64,000 nucleotides of DNA, from positions 1,240,001 through 1,304,000 of the forward strand of contig NZ_JAAOTJ010000001.1 in the NCBI RefSeq assembly GCF_011297335.1, written 5' to 3'. A program made the translations under genes and the position numbers. Below the pieces are notes generated by a model. The model did no database searches. It was given only the letters and a program-made list of their open reading frames with translations, and was not told the DNA's origin. This DNA comes from Catellatospora methionotrophica. Its GTDB lineage: Bacteria; Actinomycetota; Actinomycetes; Mycobacteriales; Micromonosporaceae. Of this stretch, positions 8,478 through 16,184 are shown piece after piece (position 1 is the stretch's first letter; every line of letters begins with the position of its first letter).

Positions 8478-8935
8478 GGAAGGGTTCCCATCTCGAAGGT
8501 GGTGGCGGCGGGCTTGTCAAGCTCGACGATGTGCCGGACCCGCTCGGTCAGGTCGCTGCCGGCGGGGATGCGCACGATCAGGTGGAACGGCCGGTCGGCC
8601 GGCTCCTCGATCTCGATCTCGGTGAGACCGGTCGCGAGGGTCACGGCCTGGCGCAGCCCCTCGCGGGTGCCGCGCGACTGGGCCAGGGCGGTGCCGTGCG
8701 CGACCAGGTCGCGCCCGCTGCCCAGGTGGTCCACGGCGACCCAGCGGGCCAGGAACGGCACCAGCCGGTCGGGGGTGCGGTACGGGTGGAACAGGTCCTC
8801 GACCGTGTCGAGGCGGTCCTCGGCGGCCTCGTGCAGGGCCTCCATCACGTCCAGCAGCGCCCACAGCACCCCGGACGGGTGCATCGCCCGCTGGTAGGCG
8901 GCGGGCAGCATCGTGGCGATCGCGTCACGGCGCAT
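8474..8935 (-). CDS. Phage tail protein I-like baseplate protein (Cis12/gpI family)
   Basis: 153 residues from ATG 8935. It begins with YQRAMHPSGVLWALLDVMEALHE and contains the tail-protein signature DLFHPYRTPDRLVPFLARWV, then REGLRQAVTLATGL and a beta-strand end. This is the P2 gpI-like family (phage tail protein, TIGR02242-type) that in injection systems helps form the baseplate wedge with the J-like protein. Its gene overlaps the end of the baseplate J gene by 11 nt, consistent with stoichiometric assembly. Length is near the minimum of the family. Confidence 0.82.
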   Translation of the reverse strand: MRRDAIATMLPAAYQRAMHPSGVLWALLDVMEALHEAAEDRLDTVEDLFHPYRTPDRLVPFLARWVAVDHLGSGRDLVAHGTALAQSRGTREGLRQAVTLATGLTEIEIEEPADRPFHLIVRIPAGSDLTERVRHIVELDKPAATTFEMGTLP

Positions 8936-11459
8936 CCTCGGTCACCACCTCGATGTCGTGGTCGCCCGAGACGAGCAGCCAGGTGGGCGGGACGGTGACG
9001 AGCTGGCGCAGTTCCGTGTCGGCGGCCGACCGCCACTGGCCCGGTCCGGCGATCACGTGCGTGCCGCGGTTGCCGCCCGCGAACACCTGCGTGCCGCCCG
9101 CGACGGTGCGCACCGGCTCGAACCGGGTGCGGTCACGCAGCGGCAGGCCGCAGTTGACCGACGGGGACTCCCACTGCGGCGCCGACGCGGTCGTGTCCAG
9201 CCGCAGCACTCCCCCGCTCTGGCTGGCCGCGTACGCGGAGCCGTCGACGAAGTCCAGGCCCCAGCAGGTGCCGCCGGTCCACCCGGCCGACATCTCCTGC
9301 CAGCGCACGTCGGCCTCGAACAGCCGGGCCCGGTAGCAGCCCTTGCCGGGCTTGCGCGGGTCGGTGGTGCCGGTGCCGACCCACAGCACCGTGTCCGGGC
9401 CGTCGAGCTCCACCGCCAGGGCGCGGGTGTCGACGCCGTTGAGGCCGACGTGGACGAACGTGCCCTGCCTGCCCCCGGCGACCGACAGGTACACCCCGTA
9501 GGTCGTCTCGGCGGCCAGGGCCACGCCCCACACGCCGCGCTCGGACACGAACGTGCGCACCGAGTTGAACCCCCGGTCCTGGTCCTTGGCGTCGACGATG
9601 ATCTGCAGTGGGACCGCGCCGTCCAGCAGCGACATCTCGTACAGGCCGACGTCGGTGGCCAGCAGCAGCGACACCGCCTCCTCGCGGTCGATCCACGCGG
9701 CCTCCAGCACCACCGCGTCGATCTCGGTGAGCTTGCGCCACGTCTCGCCCAGGTCGCCCGACACGTACACGCACGAGCCGCCCTCGTCGGTGTTGGTGAC
9801 CACGGCGACCGCGCCGGGGCGGGCGACGACGCCGGGCCGGTCGGACACCGGCGCGGGCACCACCTGGCGCACCGCCTCGCCCGCGAACCCGGTCACCAGT
9901 TCCCAGCCGACGCCGTCGTTGGTGGACCGGAACACCTGCTCGCCACCCCCGGCGTACCAGGTGCCGAGCTGGTAGCCGTCGGCGGCGATGGAGCTGACGT
10001 CGCGGCTCGGCGCGTGCTCCAGCACGAAGCGCACGTCGTCGACGTAGCGCACGCCGGGTTCGGCCTGCTCGAGGATGCGGTACACGTTCGAGGCGCGCAG
10101 CGGTTCGCCGAACGCCCAGCCCTCGACGGTCGCGGGGGCGGGCAGCGGGCTGATCGTCTGGTGCAGGCGGTCGTGGATACGCCGCCGGACGGCGTCGACG
10201 TCCTCCTGCCGGCCGACCACGACCTTGCCCTTGATCGCCACCGTCTTGTAGCGGGCCCAGGTCGTGGTGACCGAGGTGCCCAGCGCGCGGCGGCGGTCCA
10301 GGTCGGCCTGCGTGTGCAGGCGCACCTCGTCGAGCTGGCGTTCCAGCAGCGCCGCGACCGGCAGCCGCCAGCCGGGCCGGGCCGACTCGGGCACGAACGG
10401 CACCAGTGTCACCTCGACCTCGCCGGGCCGCGCGAACGACCACATCGACGCCCGCGTGAACGCCCGCGCCCGTGCCACGGCCGGGGACCCGGCGGTGGCC
10501 AGCAGCTCGAAGTCACGCGCGGTGACCGCCCGGTGCAGGCTGAACAGCTCGTACGGCCCCCGGCGCGCGGCGGCGTCGACAGGTTCGATGTCCCGGCCGC
10601 CACGGGCGGCTTCGGCGTTGTTGACGCGTACGCCCGGGATCTGGTCGCGCAGCGCGGTCAGCGTGCCCGCCGCGACGTTGCCCGCCGCGCCGCCGCCGAC
10701 CCGGTACCACAGCCGGATCTCGCGATGCGCCCCCGGCACCGCGCCGGGGACCGTGCCGCCGTCCAGCGCGGGCGCGAACGTGATCGTGCCCGCCGCCGGG
10801 TCCAGCAGGTACGCCCGGTCGTCCGGGCCCAGCCCCGCGAACGTCTCGACCCGCTGCCAGATCTCGAACGTGCGCCCGTCGAACTCACGGGCCGCCCCGG
10901 TCACCGCCCCGGTCGTCTGCACGCCGAGCAGCACCTCCAGCGGCTCGCCGGTGGTGACCAGCGGCGCCCGGTCGGTACGCAGCACCTGGCCGGGCAGCCC
11001 CGAACCCAGGCCCATCAGCTCGCCGTCGACCAGCTCGCAGTGGTAGGCCCGCACCCGGACCTCGGTCTCCCCCTCCGCGAGCGCCACCGGGGCGGTCGTG
11101 GTGAACACGACCGGCTGCGGGTCCGCGCCGCGCGCCGCGATCACGCGGGTGCCCGCCGGGATCGCGATGCGGCCCGTGTCCGCGCCGGTGCGGGTGAAGG
11201 TCAGCTCGGCCCACGCCGCCGCGGGCGGGCGGCGGGTCACCCCGAGCAGGTTCAGGAACTCCAGGTACGCCTTCTCCGGCAGCCGGTTCAGCCGGTACAG
11301 CATCACCTCGGTCAGGTACGCGAACGCCTCCAGCAGGGCCGCGCCGGGATCGTGCACGGACAGGTCGGTCCAGTCCGGACACGAGCGGCGGACCCGCTCA
11401 CGGGCTTCGGCGACCAAGTCGCCGAACGTGCGGTCGTCCAGGTTCGGCACGGGGATCAT
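8925..11459 (-). CDS. Baseplate J-like protein with C-terminal BNR-type beta-propeller
   Basis: 844 residues. The first ~470 residues match baseplate assembly protein J of contractile tails: MIPVPNLDDRTFGDLVAEARERV, DLSVHDPGAALLEAFAYLTEVMLYRLNRLPEKAYLEFLNLLG, and the middle with GGRDIEPVDAAARRGPYEL. From about 490 onward, repeated strands with Asp-box-like motifs (RSTNDGVGWELVTG, VYVSGDLGETWRKLTE) suggest a sialidase/WD-like beta-propeller fused at the C-terminus. J proteins form the wedge that triggers sheath contraction. A propeller here would hang off the baseplate rim and could bind a target or host component; that is inference. Start at ATG 11459 overlaps the gp25 gene stop. Confidence 0.85.
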   Translation of the reverse strand: MIPVPNLDDRTFGDLVAEARERVRRSCPDWTDLSVHDPGAALLEAFAYLTEVMLYRLNRLPEKAYLEFLNLLGVTRRPPAAAWAELTFTRTGADTGRIAIPAGTRVIAARGADPQPVVFTTTAPVALAEGETEVRVRAYHCELVDGELMGLGSGLPGQVLRTDRAPLVTTGEPLEVLLGVQTTGAVTGAAREFDGRTFEIWQRVETFAGLGPDDRAYLLDPAAGTITFAPALDGGTVPGAVPGAHREIRLWYRVGGGAAGNVAAGTLTALRDQIPGVRVNNAEAARGGRDIEPVDAAARRGPYELFSLHRAVTARDFELLATAGSPAVARARAFTRASMWSFARPGEVEVTLVPFVPESARPGWRLPVAALLERQLDEVRLHTQADLDRRRALGTSVTTTWARYKTVAIKGKVVVGRQEDVDAVRRRIHDRLHQTISPLPAPATVEGWAFGEPLRASNVYRILEQAEPGVRYVDDVRFVLEHAPSRDVSSIAADGYQLGTWYAGGGEQVFRSTNDGVGWELVTGFAGEAVRQVVPAPVSDRPGVVARPGAVAVVTNTDEGGSCVYVSGDLGETWRKLTEIDAVVLEAAWIDREEAVSLLLATDVGLYEMSLLDGAVPLQIIVDAKDQDRGFNSVRTFVSERGVWGVALAAETTYGVYLSVAGGRQGTFVHVGLNGVDTRALAVELDGPDTVLWVGTGTTDPRKPGKGCYRARLFEADVRWQEMSAGWTGGTCWGLDFVDGSAYAASQSGGVLRLDTTASAPQWESPSVNCGLPLRDRTRFEPVRTVAGGTQVFAGGNRGTHVIAGPGQWRSAADTELRQLVTVPPTWLLVSGDHDIEVVTEDAP

Positions 11460-11851
11460 GACGGTTCTCCGAGGTCGAGGGGGTAGTCGAGGACGCCGGT
11501 GGCCAGGGTCTGCCTGACCCGGTAGCGCAGGTGCACGTTGAGCCGCGTGGCGACGTCGGGGTCCGGGTCGGCGTCGACCTGCTCGACCTCGACGCGCGGC
11601 TCCCAGCGTTCGAGCGCGTGGCGTACGTAGTGGATGGCCAGGCCCGCGGTCGTCTGGTCGTTGGGCGCGAACAGCAGCCGGTGCAGGTGCGAGCCGTAGT
11701 CGGGGCGCATCAGGCGCTCGCCGGGCACCGTGCCGAGCAGCAGCATGATGGCCTGGCGGATGGCGTCGTCGCCGTGCACGAACGCGACCCGCCCGGCGGC
11801 GGAGGTGACGATCCCCTCGCCCTCGTCGAAACGCAGTGAGGTAGCGGTCAT
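11456..11851 (-). CDS. gp25/GPW-like baseplate wedge protein (Cis9)
   Basis: 131 residues with the gp25-lysozyme-like fold family pattern: REAL start MTATSLRFDEGEG, then DAIRQAIMLLLGTVPGERLMRPDYGSHLHRLLFAPND, AGLAIHYVRHALERWEPRVEV and a short beta tail. The motif PGERLMRPDYG is diagnostic. gp25 links the J-type wedge to the sheath in T4, T6SS and extracellular injection systems. Both ends overlap neighbours by 4 nt (ATGA), indicating strict translational coupling. Confidence 0.92.
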   Translation of the reverse strand: MTATSLRFDEGEGIVTSAAGRVAFVHGDDAIRQAIMLLLGTVPGERLMRPDYGSHLHRLLFAPNDQTTAGLAIHYVRHALERWEPRVEVEQVDADPDPDVATRLNVHLRYRVRQTLATGVLDYPLDLGEPS

Positions 11852-12186
11852 GACGATGCCTCCACGAAGGACTGGCCGGGCACGCGTACCCGGTAGTGGA
11901 CGGTGCCGGGCACGGTGCCGTCGGTGAGGCCGTCGAGGCTGTCGAGCACGACGGCGTGGCCGTCGACGCTGATCCAGTCGCTGTAGCCGGTGAACACGCG
12001 CAGCGTCTTCACGCAGGGCTTCATGGTCGCGCCGATGTTGGGGCAGCGGGCGATGGCGCGGCCCTGCGGGTCGTCGTCGACGAGCACCGGGTGCCCGGCG
12101 ATCTCGACCCAGTGCTGGGACGGGTTGTTGGCGACCTTGCCGTCGTGGTCGCAGCGCACGTCGAACGACGTCTCGACGATCCTCAC
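11848..12186 (-). CDS. Small Cys-containing protein, PAAR-like spike-tip candidate
   Basis: 112 residues starting at GTG 12186, which overlaps the VgrG-like stop (GTGA). The sequence begins VRIVETSFDVRCDHDGKVANNPSQHWVEI, and has GHPVLVDDDPQGRAIARCPNIG and TMKPCVKTLRVFTGY. Its position between spike and gp25, its size and the Cys/His spacing (C..H ... RCPN ... KPC) resemble PAAR or PAAR-like (DUF4280) proteins that cap the spike with a metal-bound tip. The match is by pattern and context only. Longer in-frame versions would run through the spike gene and are rejected. Confidence 0.6.
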   Translation of the reverse strand: MRIVETSFDVRCDHDGKVANNPSQHWVEIAGHPVLVDDDPQGRAIARCPNIGATMKPCVKTLRVFTGYSDWISVDGHAVVLDSLDGLTDGTVPGTVHYRVRVPGQSFVEASS

Positions 12187-13664
12187 GGGATCACCTCGGT
12201 GGGCAGCCCCGGGACCAGCGAGCGCTCGAAGTCGACGTTGGCCGCCCGGATGGTCATCCGGTGCCCGGGGGCCTCGATGACCAGGTCGGTGCGGGCCAGC
12301 AGGCGGACCTTGCCCGGCGCTAGTTCCAGGGTGCTGCCGTCGGCGTTGGCCAGTTTGATCGACTTGTCGGTGTCGTCGACGATCACCTGCTGGCCACCGG
12401 GGCTGTGCAGGCTCCACCGGCGTACCCGGCCGCCGCTGACGCCGCTGTCGGGCGGCGACTGCGCGCCGAAGACCGCGCCGAGCACGATCGCCTCGGCCGG
12501 ATCCTCGTGCGGCAGCGCGAGCACGACCAGGTCGTCGGGGTCGGGCAGGGCGACGATGCCCTTGCCGGGCCCCGCGCCGGGGCACAGCACCGGAAGCCAG
12601 CCGAGGTCCAGGTCGCCGTGGCCGGGCAGGACCACCCGCACCCGGCCGCGCCCGTCGGGGTCGTCGACCTCGGTGACCCGGCCCAGCGCGACCGCGGCGG
12701 CCCCGGACAGAGCCGGGCCCTCGGGCGCCTCGGTGCCGAACGCGGTGCGGTAGCCGGTGGCGTCGATCGTGTGCACGGCCGTACACACCGGATACGTGCC
12801 GTCGACGGCGTCGTCGACACCCGCGATCTCGACCGCGCGGCCGGGCCGCAGCGCCGGGTCGCCCTGGGCGGTGCCGCTGACACACAGCACCCGCGCCGCC
12901 GCCCGGTCCAGTGCTGCCTGCGCCGCCTCGGCCTGGTGGCCGGCGGGCTGGTCGATCAGCGCCCGGTCACCGTCCCCGGCCAGTCCGGGCAGGAAGTCCG
13001 CAGGCCCCGGCCGGTACGCGGGCGCGGCGACCCGGCCCGTCGTGAACTCCCCACCGGGGTGCCACCCGAAGGTCGCCACCCCGCCGACGGCCCGGTCCGC
13101 GTGACCCTCGATCCGGCACTGCCACAGCGTGTCGCCGAACTTCAGCGCCACCGCGGCACCGCGCGGACGCAGCGCCTCCAGGGTCAGCGTCCGCCCCTCC
13201 AACACCGGGTACCGGCCGAGCCGGGCGGCGGTGCGGGCGAGCAGGTCCCAGTCGGTCGCCCGGTGTTGCAGCACCCGCTCCAGCGGCGGCCCCGGATCGG
13301 GGCAGCGGACCGTCAGGCCCAGCCCGGCGGTGAGTTCGCGGGCCAGGTCGGCGAGGGTGACGCCGGTGAACACGCGCGGGCGCTGCCGGGCCCGCAGGCG
13401 GTGCAGCAGGTCGTGGGCGACGACGGTCCAGCCGGTCTCCGAACCCGGCCCCCGGACCAGTTCGACCGTGGCGACCTCGCCCTCGAACAGTTCCTCGCCG
13501 TCGACCTCCAGGCTCAGCCGCCCGCCGAAGGGCCAGCCGGCGGCCGTGTCCACGGTCAGCTCCGCCTGCGCTGGCAGGCCGATGCGCTGCGTCACCCGCA
13601 CGGACAGGACCCGGCCGGGCACGGTCACGCCGTCCAGGCGCACTGACACGACAGGAATGATCAT
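12183..13664 (-). CDS. VgrG-like spike protein (phage late control D / gp5 fusion, Cis8)
   Basis: 493 residues from ATG 13664 (overlapping the LysM gene stop). Residues 1-330 resemble the gp27/late-control-D hub (VSVRLDGVTVPGRVLSVRVTQ ... VLQHRATDWDLLARTAARLGRYPV ... LWQCRIEGHADRAVGGVATFGW). Around 365-430 is a gp5-type OB fold (GRVTEVDDPDGRGRVRVVLPG, then WLPVLCPGAGPGKGIVALPDPDDLVVLALPHEDPAEAIVLG). The C-terminus carries short beta-helix-like repeats (QQVIVDDTDKSIKLANADGSTLEL ... RTDLVIEAPG) as in VgrG needles. It forms the trimeric central spike that sits under the tube. No extra effector domain is fused. Confidence 0.9.
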   Translation of the reverse strand: MIIPVVSVRLDGVTVPGRVLSVRVTQRIGLPAQAELTVDTAAGWPFGGRLSLEVDGEELFEGEVATVELVRGPGSETGWTVVAHDLLHRLRARQRPRVFTGVTLADLARELTAGLGLTVRCPDPGPPLERVLQHRATDWDLLARTAARLGRYPVLEGRTLTLEALRPRGAAVALKFGDTLWQCRIEGHADRAVGGVATFGWHPGGEFTTGRVAAPAYRPGPADFLPGLAGDGDRALIDQPAGHQAEAAQAALDRAAARVLCVSGTAQGDPALRPGRAVEIAGVDDAVDGTYPVCTAVHTIDATGYRTAFGTEAPEGPALSGAAAVALGRVTEVDDPDGRGRVRVVLPGHGDLDLGWLPVLCPGAGPGKGIVALPDPDDLVVLALPHEDPAEAIVLGAVFGAQSPPDSGVSGGRVRRWSLHSPGGQQVIVDDTDKSIKLANADGSTLELAPGKVRLLARTDLVIEAPGHRMTIRAANVDFERSLVPGLPTEVIP

Positions 13665-14299
13665 GACGGAACTCCGAGGACAGACCCGGCGCGTACGGCC
13701 AGGGGGTTGTCGATGCCGTTGTGCTCGGCCAGTTCCCGCCACCGGGTCGGGTCGCCCAGCGCCTCGGCGGCGAGCAGGTCGAACCGCGCCCCGCCACCGT
13801 CCGAGCCGTCCCCGGTCGCCTCCACGGCGCTCGCGGCGGTACGGGCCGGTGGCGCGGCGGGCTCGCCCTCGCTGCGGACCAGCTTGAGCCGCAGCCAGGA
13901 CCGGCGCGGCATACCGGAGGCGTCGATGGCGTCCAGGCGCTCGGCCACGTTCACCACCACGCCCGGCAGGTTCCACGTCTTGCCCCAGACCAGGCGTACC
14001 AGCGGCGGGCGGCCCTGCCCGTTCTCGGCCAGGTGCCACAACCGCCCGGTGAGCCGCCGCACGTCGTCGGGCCGGTGCGCGGGCTCGACCAGGTCCACAT
14101 CGAACAGCAGGTCCAGGACCAGCTCGGTGCGCCCGCCGCCGGTGAACAGCAGCGCGTCGTCGACCCCGGTGCCGACCACCGCGCCGGGCAGCGCCGCAGG
14201 GCGCACCCCGGCCAGCCGCCGTACCACCAGGGTCTCGGGGTTGACCAGGCAGTCGATGCGCTCGCCGGTGGCGTCGACGAGAAAGGCTATGCGTTCCAC
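13661..14299 (-). CDS. LysM-containing tube/spike adaptor (CIS tube protein, Cis7)
   Basis: 212 residues from GTG 14299, chosen because AGGAGGG lies just upstream and the N-terminal pattern VERIAFLVDATGERIDCLVNPETL is the usual start of this family. Middle strands contain FTGGGRTELVLDLLFDVDLVEP; the C-terminus (about 165-212) is a LysM-like repeat (ALGDPTRWRELAEHNGIDNPLAVRAGSVLGVP). In injection systems this protein bridges the inner tube and the VgrG hub. Neighbours on both sides overlap it. Confidence 0.88.
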   Translation of the reverse strand: MERIAFLVDATGERIDCLVNPETLVVRRLAGVRPAALPGAVVGTGVDDALLFTGGGRTELVLDLLFDVDLVEPAHRPDDVRRLTGRLWHLAENGQGRPPLVRLVWGKTWNLPGVVVNVAERLDAIDASGMPRRSWLRLKLVRSEGEPAAPPARTAASAVEATGDGSDGGGARFDLLAAEALGDPTRWRELAEHNGIDNPLAVRAGSVLGVPS

Positions 14300-15708
14300 G
14301 GCCTGCCCTCCTGTTGGCTCTGCCGCAGTCGCCTGCGGTCGGGATCGGTGCGCTCGGGTGCGGCGACGGCCCACAACTCAACGTCGTCGAGCAGTTCGGG
14401 CCAGGGCCCGGGCTCCGGCTCCACGCCCTGCCCGGCAAGCCGCGGCCACGGCGCAGAAGCAGAAACCGCAGGTGGCGTATCAGCAGCCGGCGGCATGCCC
14501 GACGCCCCGGATGCCGACCCGGATGCCGACGCGAACGGCCCCCGCCAGTCGGACCCAGCAGCCACCTCCTCGCCGGACCTGCTCACCGCATGTAGCGATG
14601 GCTGGCGGGCCTCCACAGGACGCCGCCGGGCCGGAGAGGTGGACGGCGTCAGTGCCGCCTCGGGCTGGACCGGCGACGTGACCGGCGATGCCGCCACGGA
14701 CAGAGGCGATGCGATGTCCGTGGCCGGTGATGTCATCGCAGGCTGGGCCGATGTCGCCACCGCAGGTGAGGCGTCTGATCGGATCGGCGAGGCAACCGGG
14801 CGCATCGGCTCCGTCCAGGTCGGATCCGCCCGCACAGCGAAGCGCGGGAGGTCGTCCCGGCTGCGCGACGGCGTCTTGACCTGCTCCGCCTGCCCGGCAC
14901 GGCCGAAGTTCTCGACCCGGTCGGCCCGGTCAGGCTGGTCGGCCCGGTCAAGCTGGTCGGCCCGGTCGGCCTGGTCGGGCTGGTCGGCCTGGTCGGGCTG
15001 GTCGGCCTGGTCGGGCTGGTCGGCCTGGTCGGGCTGGTCGGGCTGGTCGGGCGTCGAGGGTTCCGCTACGTCGGAGCTGCGGTCGGTGGTTTCGGCGCCG
15101 TCGGACTCACCGGCGGCGACGAACCGGATCGCCGTCCCGGAGGTATCACCCAGTGCGGGCCACACCTTCTCTGATGTGGACTCATCGGAGAAGATGTGCT
15201 CCGACGGCGATGATGTGGTCCCGGCAGGCCCTGTCTCCGCGCGGGCAGGCCCCGTCCCCACGCCAGCAGGCTCCGCCCGGCGCGGTTCGGAGGTCCCCAC
15301 AGCCCGCGAGCCCGGCACCAGTGCCTGACGCTGCGGCTGCGGCTGCGGCTGCGGCTGCGGCTGGGCGATCATCACCGGGCTGGCCTGCGGCTCGGCCGCC
15401 GCACGGGCGGCCGAGCGCTCGCCGTCCAGCCACCGGGTGGGGCCGGACCAGGCTACCGGCGCATCGGGCATCGCCGAGCCGGGGTCGGCCGGGATGGCCG
15501 CGACGGCGACGAAGCCGTCGGCCGGGAGCGGATACAGCGGGGTGGCCGGGCGCAGGAGCAGGGTGGGCGGGGCGTCCGGTGCGGGCGTGCGCCCGCCGAG
15601 CCGGACGGCCCCGTCCCCGGGAGCGGGCATCCTCGGCTGGGGAGCGGCGCCCCTCAGGCCGAGGAGGCGCCGCAACCAGCCGAGCATGTCACGCAGCCGC
15701 GCCGACAT
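14287..15708 (-). CDS. Long disordered repeat protein in the CIS operon
   Basis: 473 residues with almost no predicted fold: a short amphipathic N-terminus (MSARLRDMLGWLRRLLGLRG), PQ dipeptide repeats around 115-126, a central acidic tandem repeat built on DQPDQAD (about 215-265), then Ser/Ala/Pro-rich sequence with several TSP motifs and a slightly more ordered acidic end (WPELLDDVELWAVAAPE). Codon use is typical of the window and the gene overlaps its neighbours on both sides, so it is a real member of the operon. It is the only candidate for a tape-measure or tube-lumen protein, but it lacks the long helical pattern of Cis14. Alternatives: a lumen scaffold, an effector carrier, or a linker to the membrane components. 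Confidence 0.7.
   Translation of the reverse strand: MSARLRDMLGWLRRLLGLRGAAPQPRMPAPGDGAVRLGGRTPAPDAPPTLLLRPATPLYPLPADGFVAVAAIPADPGSAMPDAPVAWSGPTRWLDGERSAARAAAEPQASPVMIAQPQPQPQPQPQRQALVPGSRAVGTSEPRRAEPAGVGTGPARAETGPAGTTSSPSEHIFSDESTSEKVWPALGDTSGTAIRFVAAGESDGAETTDRSSDVAEPSTPDQPDQPDQADQPDQADQPDQADQPDQADRADQLDRADQPDRADRVENFGRAGQAEQVKTPSRSRDDLPRFAVRADPTWTEPMRPVASPIRSDASPAVATSAQPAMTSPATDIASPLSVAASPVTSPVQPEAALTPSTSPARRRPVEARQPSLHAVSRSGEEVAAGSDWRGPFASASGSASGASGMPPAADTPPAVSASAPWPRLAGQGVEPEPGPWPELLDDVELWAVAAPERTDPDRRRLRQSQQEGRPWNA
14922..15056. repeat. Tandem repeat encoding DQPDQAD units
   Basis: A GGTCGG/GGTCGGGCT-type unit of about 9 or 18 bp, reading CTGGTCGGGCTGGTCGGC on the plus strand, is repeated with small variations through this stretch. 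It encodes the acidic Asp-Gln-Pro/Ala-Asp series of the disordered CIS protein. Such near-identical DNA repeats are prone to copy-number change. Confidence 0.85.
15328..15361. repeat. GGCTGC hexanucleotide repeat encoding Pro-Gln
   Basis: About five consecutive GGCTGC-type units (CTGCGG phase) encode the PQPQPQPQPQ run of the disordered CIS protein on the minus strand. Confidence 0.85.
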
Positions 15709-16183
15709 TGCTGGTCTCCCGCTGGATGCCGTCGTGTGCCAGCACCAGCGTCTCCACCGCCAGTTCGCGGCTCATCGCGTCCAGCGGCGAGCCGTACCAC
15801 TCCTGCGGCCAGGCGTTGACCAGGTTCCAGCGCAGCGCCTCGGCCGAGCCCGAGCTGTCGAGCATGACGATCGAGACGTTGCGGCGGCTGACCCGGCCCT
15901 CGACGGCGGTCATCAGCCACTCCCACAGTTCGAGGGACGAGGTGAGACCGAACCGCAGGGTCACCGGGGCGTACGTGACCCGGCCGGGGATGGCGCGCAC
16001 CACCGAGTTGTTGCCGGCCTCGCGGTACGAGATGGTCTCGACCTTGATGCCCAGCCCGCCGACCTCGGTGAAGTGGCCCTCGGTGACGTTGTTGATGAGC
16101 AGCTTGAAGTTGTACGCGCGGTACGGGTCCACCAGGTTGCCCGGCTGGGCGGCGGGGGCGGGGGTCGCGGTCACCTCGGGCAT
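15689..16183 (-). CDS. Contractile tail tube protein (T4 gp19 family, Cis1)
   Basis: 164 residues from ATG 16183, which starts 1 nt before the stop of the sheath gene. After a Pro/Ala-rich N-terminus come the tube-fold signatures DPYRAYNFKLLINNVTEGHFTEVGGLGIKVETISYREAGNN, RVTYAPVTLRFGLTSSLELWEWL, and the end ELAVETLVLAHDGIQR. This is the gp19-like family that stacks hexamers to form the inner tube. Only one tube gene exists in the operon, whereas many extracellular systems have two or three. Confidence 0.93.
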   Translation of the reverse strand: MPEVTATPAPAAQPGNLVDPYRAYNFKLLINNVTEGHFTEVGGLGIKVETISYREAGNNSVVRAIPGRVTYAPVTLRFGLTSSLELWEWLMTAVEGRVSRRNVSIVMLDSSGSAEALRWNLVNAWPQEWYGSPLDAMSRELAVETLVLAHDGIQRETSNVGAAA

Positions 16184-16184
16184 G

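Noticed and set aside
8913-11486. 857-codon plus-strand ORF over the baseplate J gene
   Set aside because: Typical GC-rich antisense shadow (HRVQ/RARG composition); the minus strand encodes the clear baseplate protein.
11848-12885. 345-codon ORF extending the PAAR-like protein upstream
   Set aside because: The extension is an antisense-like frame of the VgrG gene; the GTG at 12186 overlaps that gene's stop and fits the operon.
12183-14438. 751-codon ORF joining VgrG with upstream sequence
   Set aside because: Upstream part overlaps the LysM gene in another frame; ATG 13664 with ATGA overlap and family start is preferred.
14922-15056. Tandem repeat as a CRISPR array
   Set aside because: Units are contiguous and in-frame coding repeats of 9/18 bp without unique spacers.
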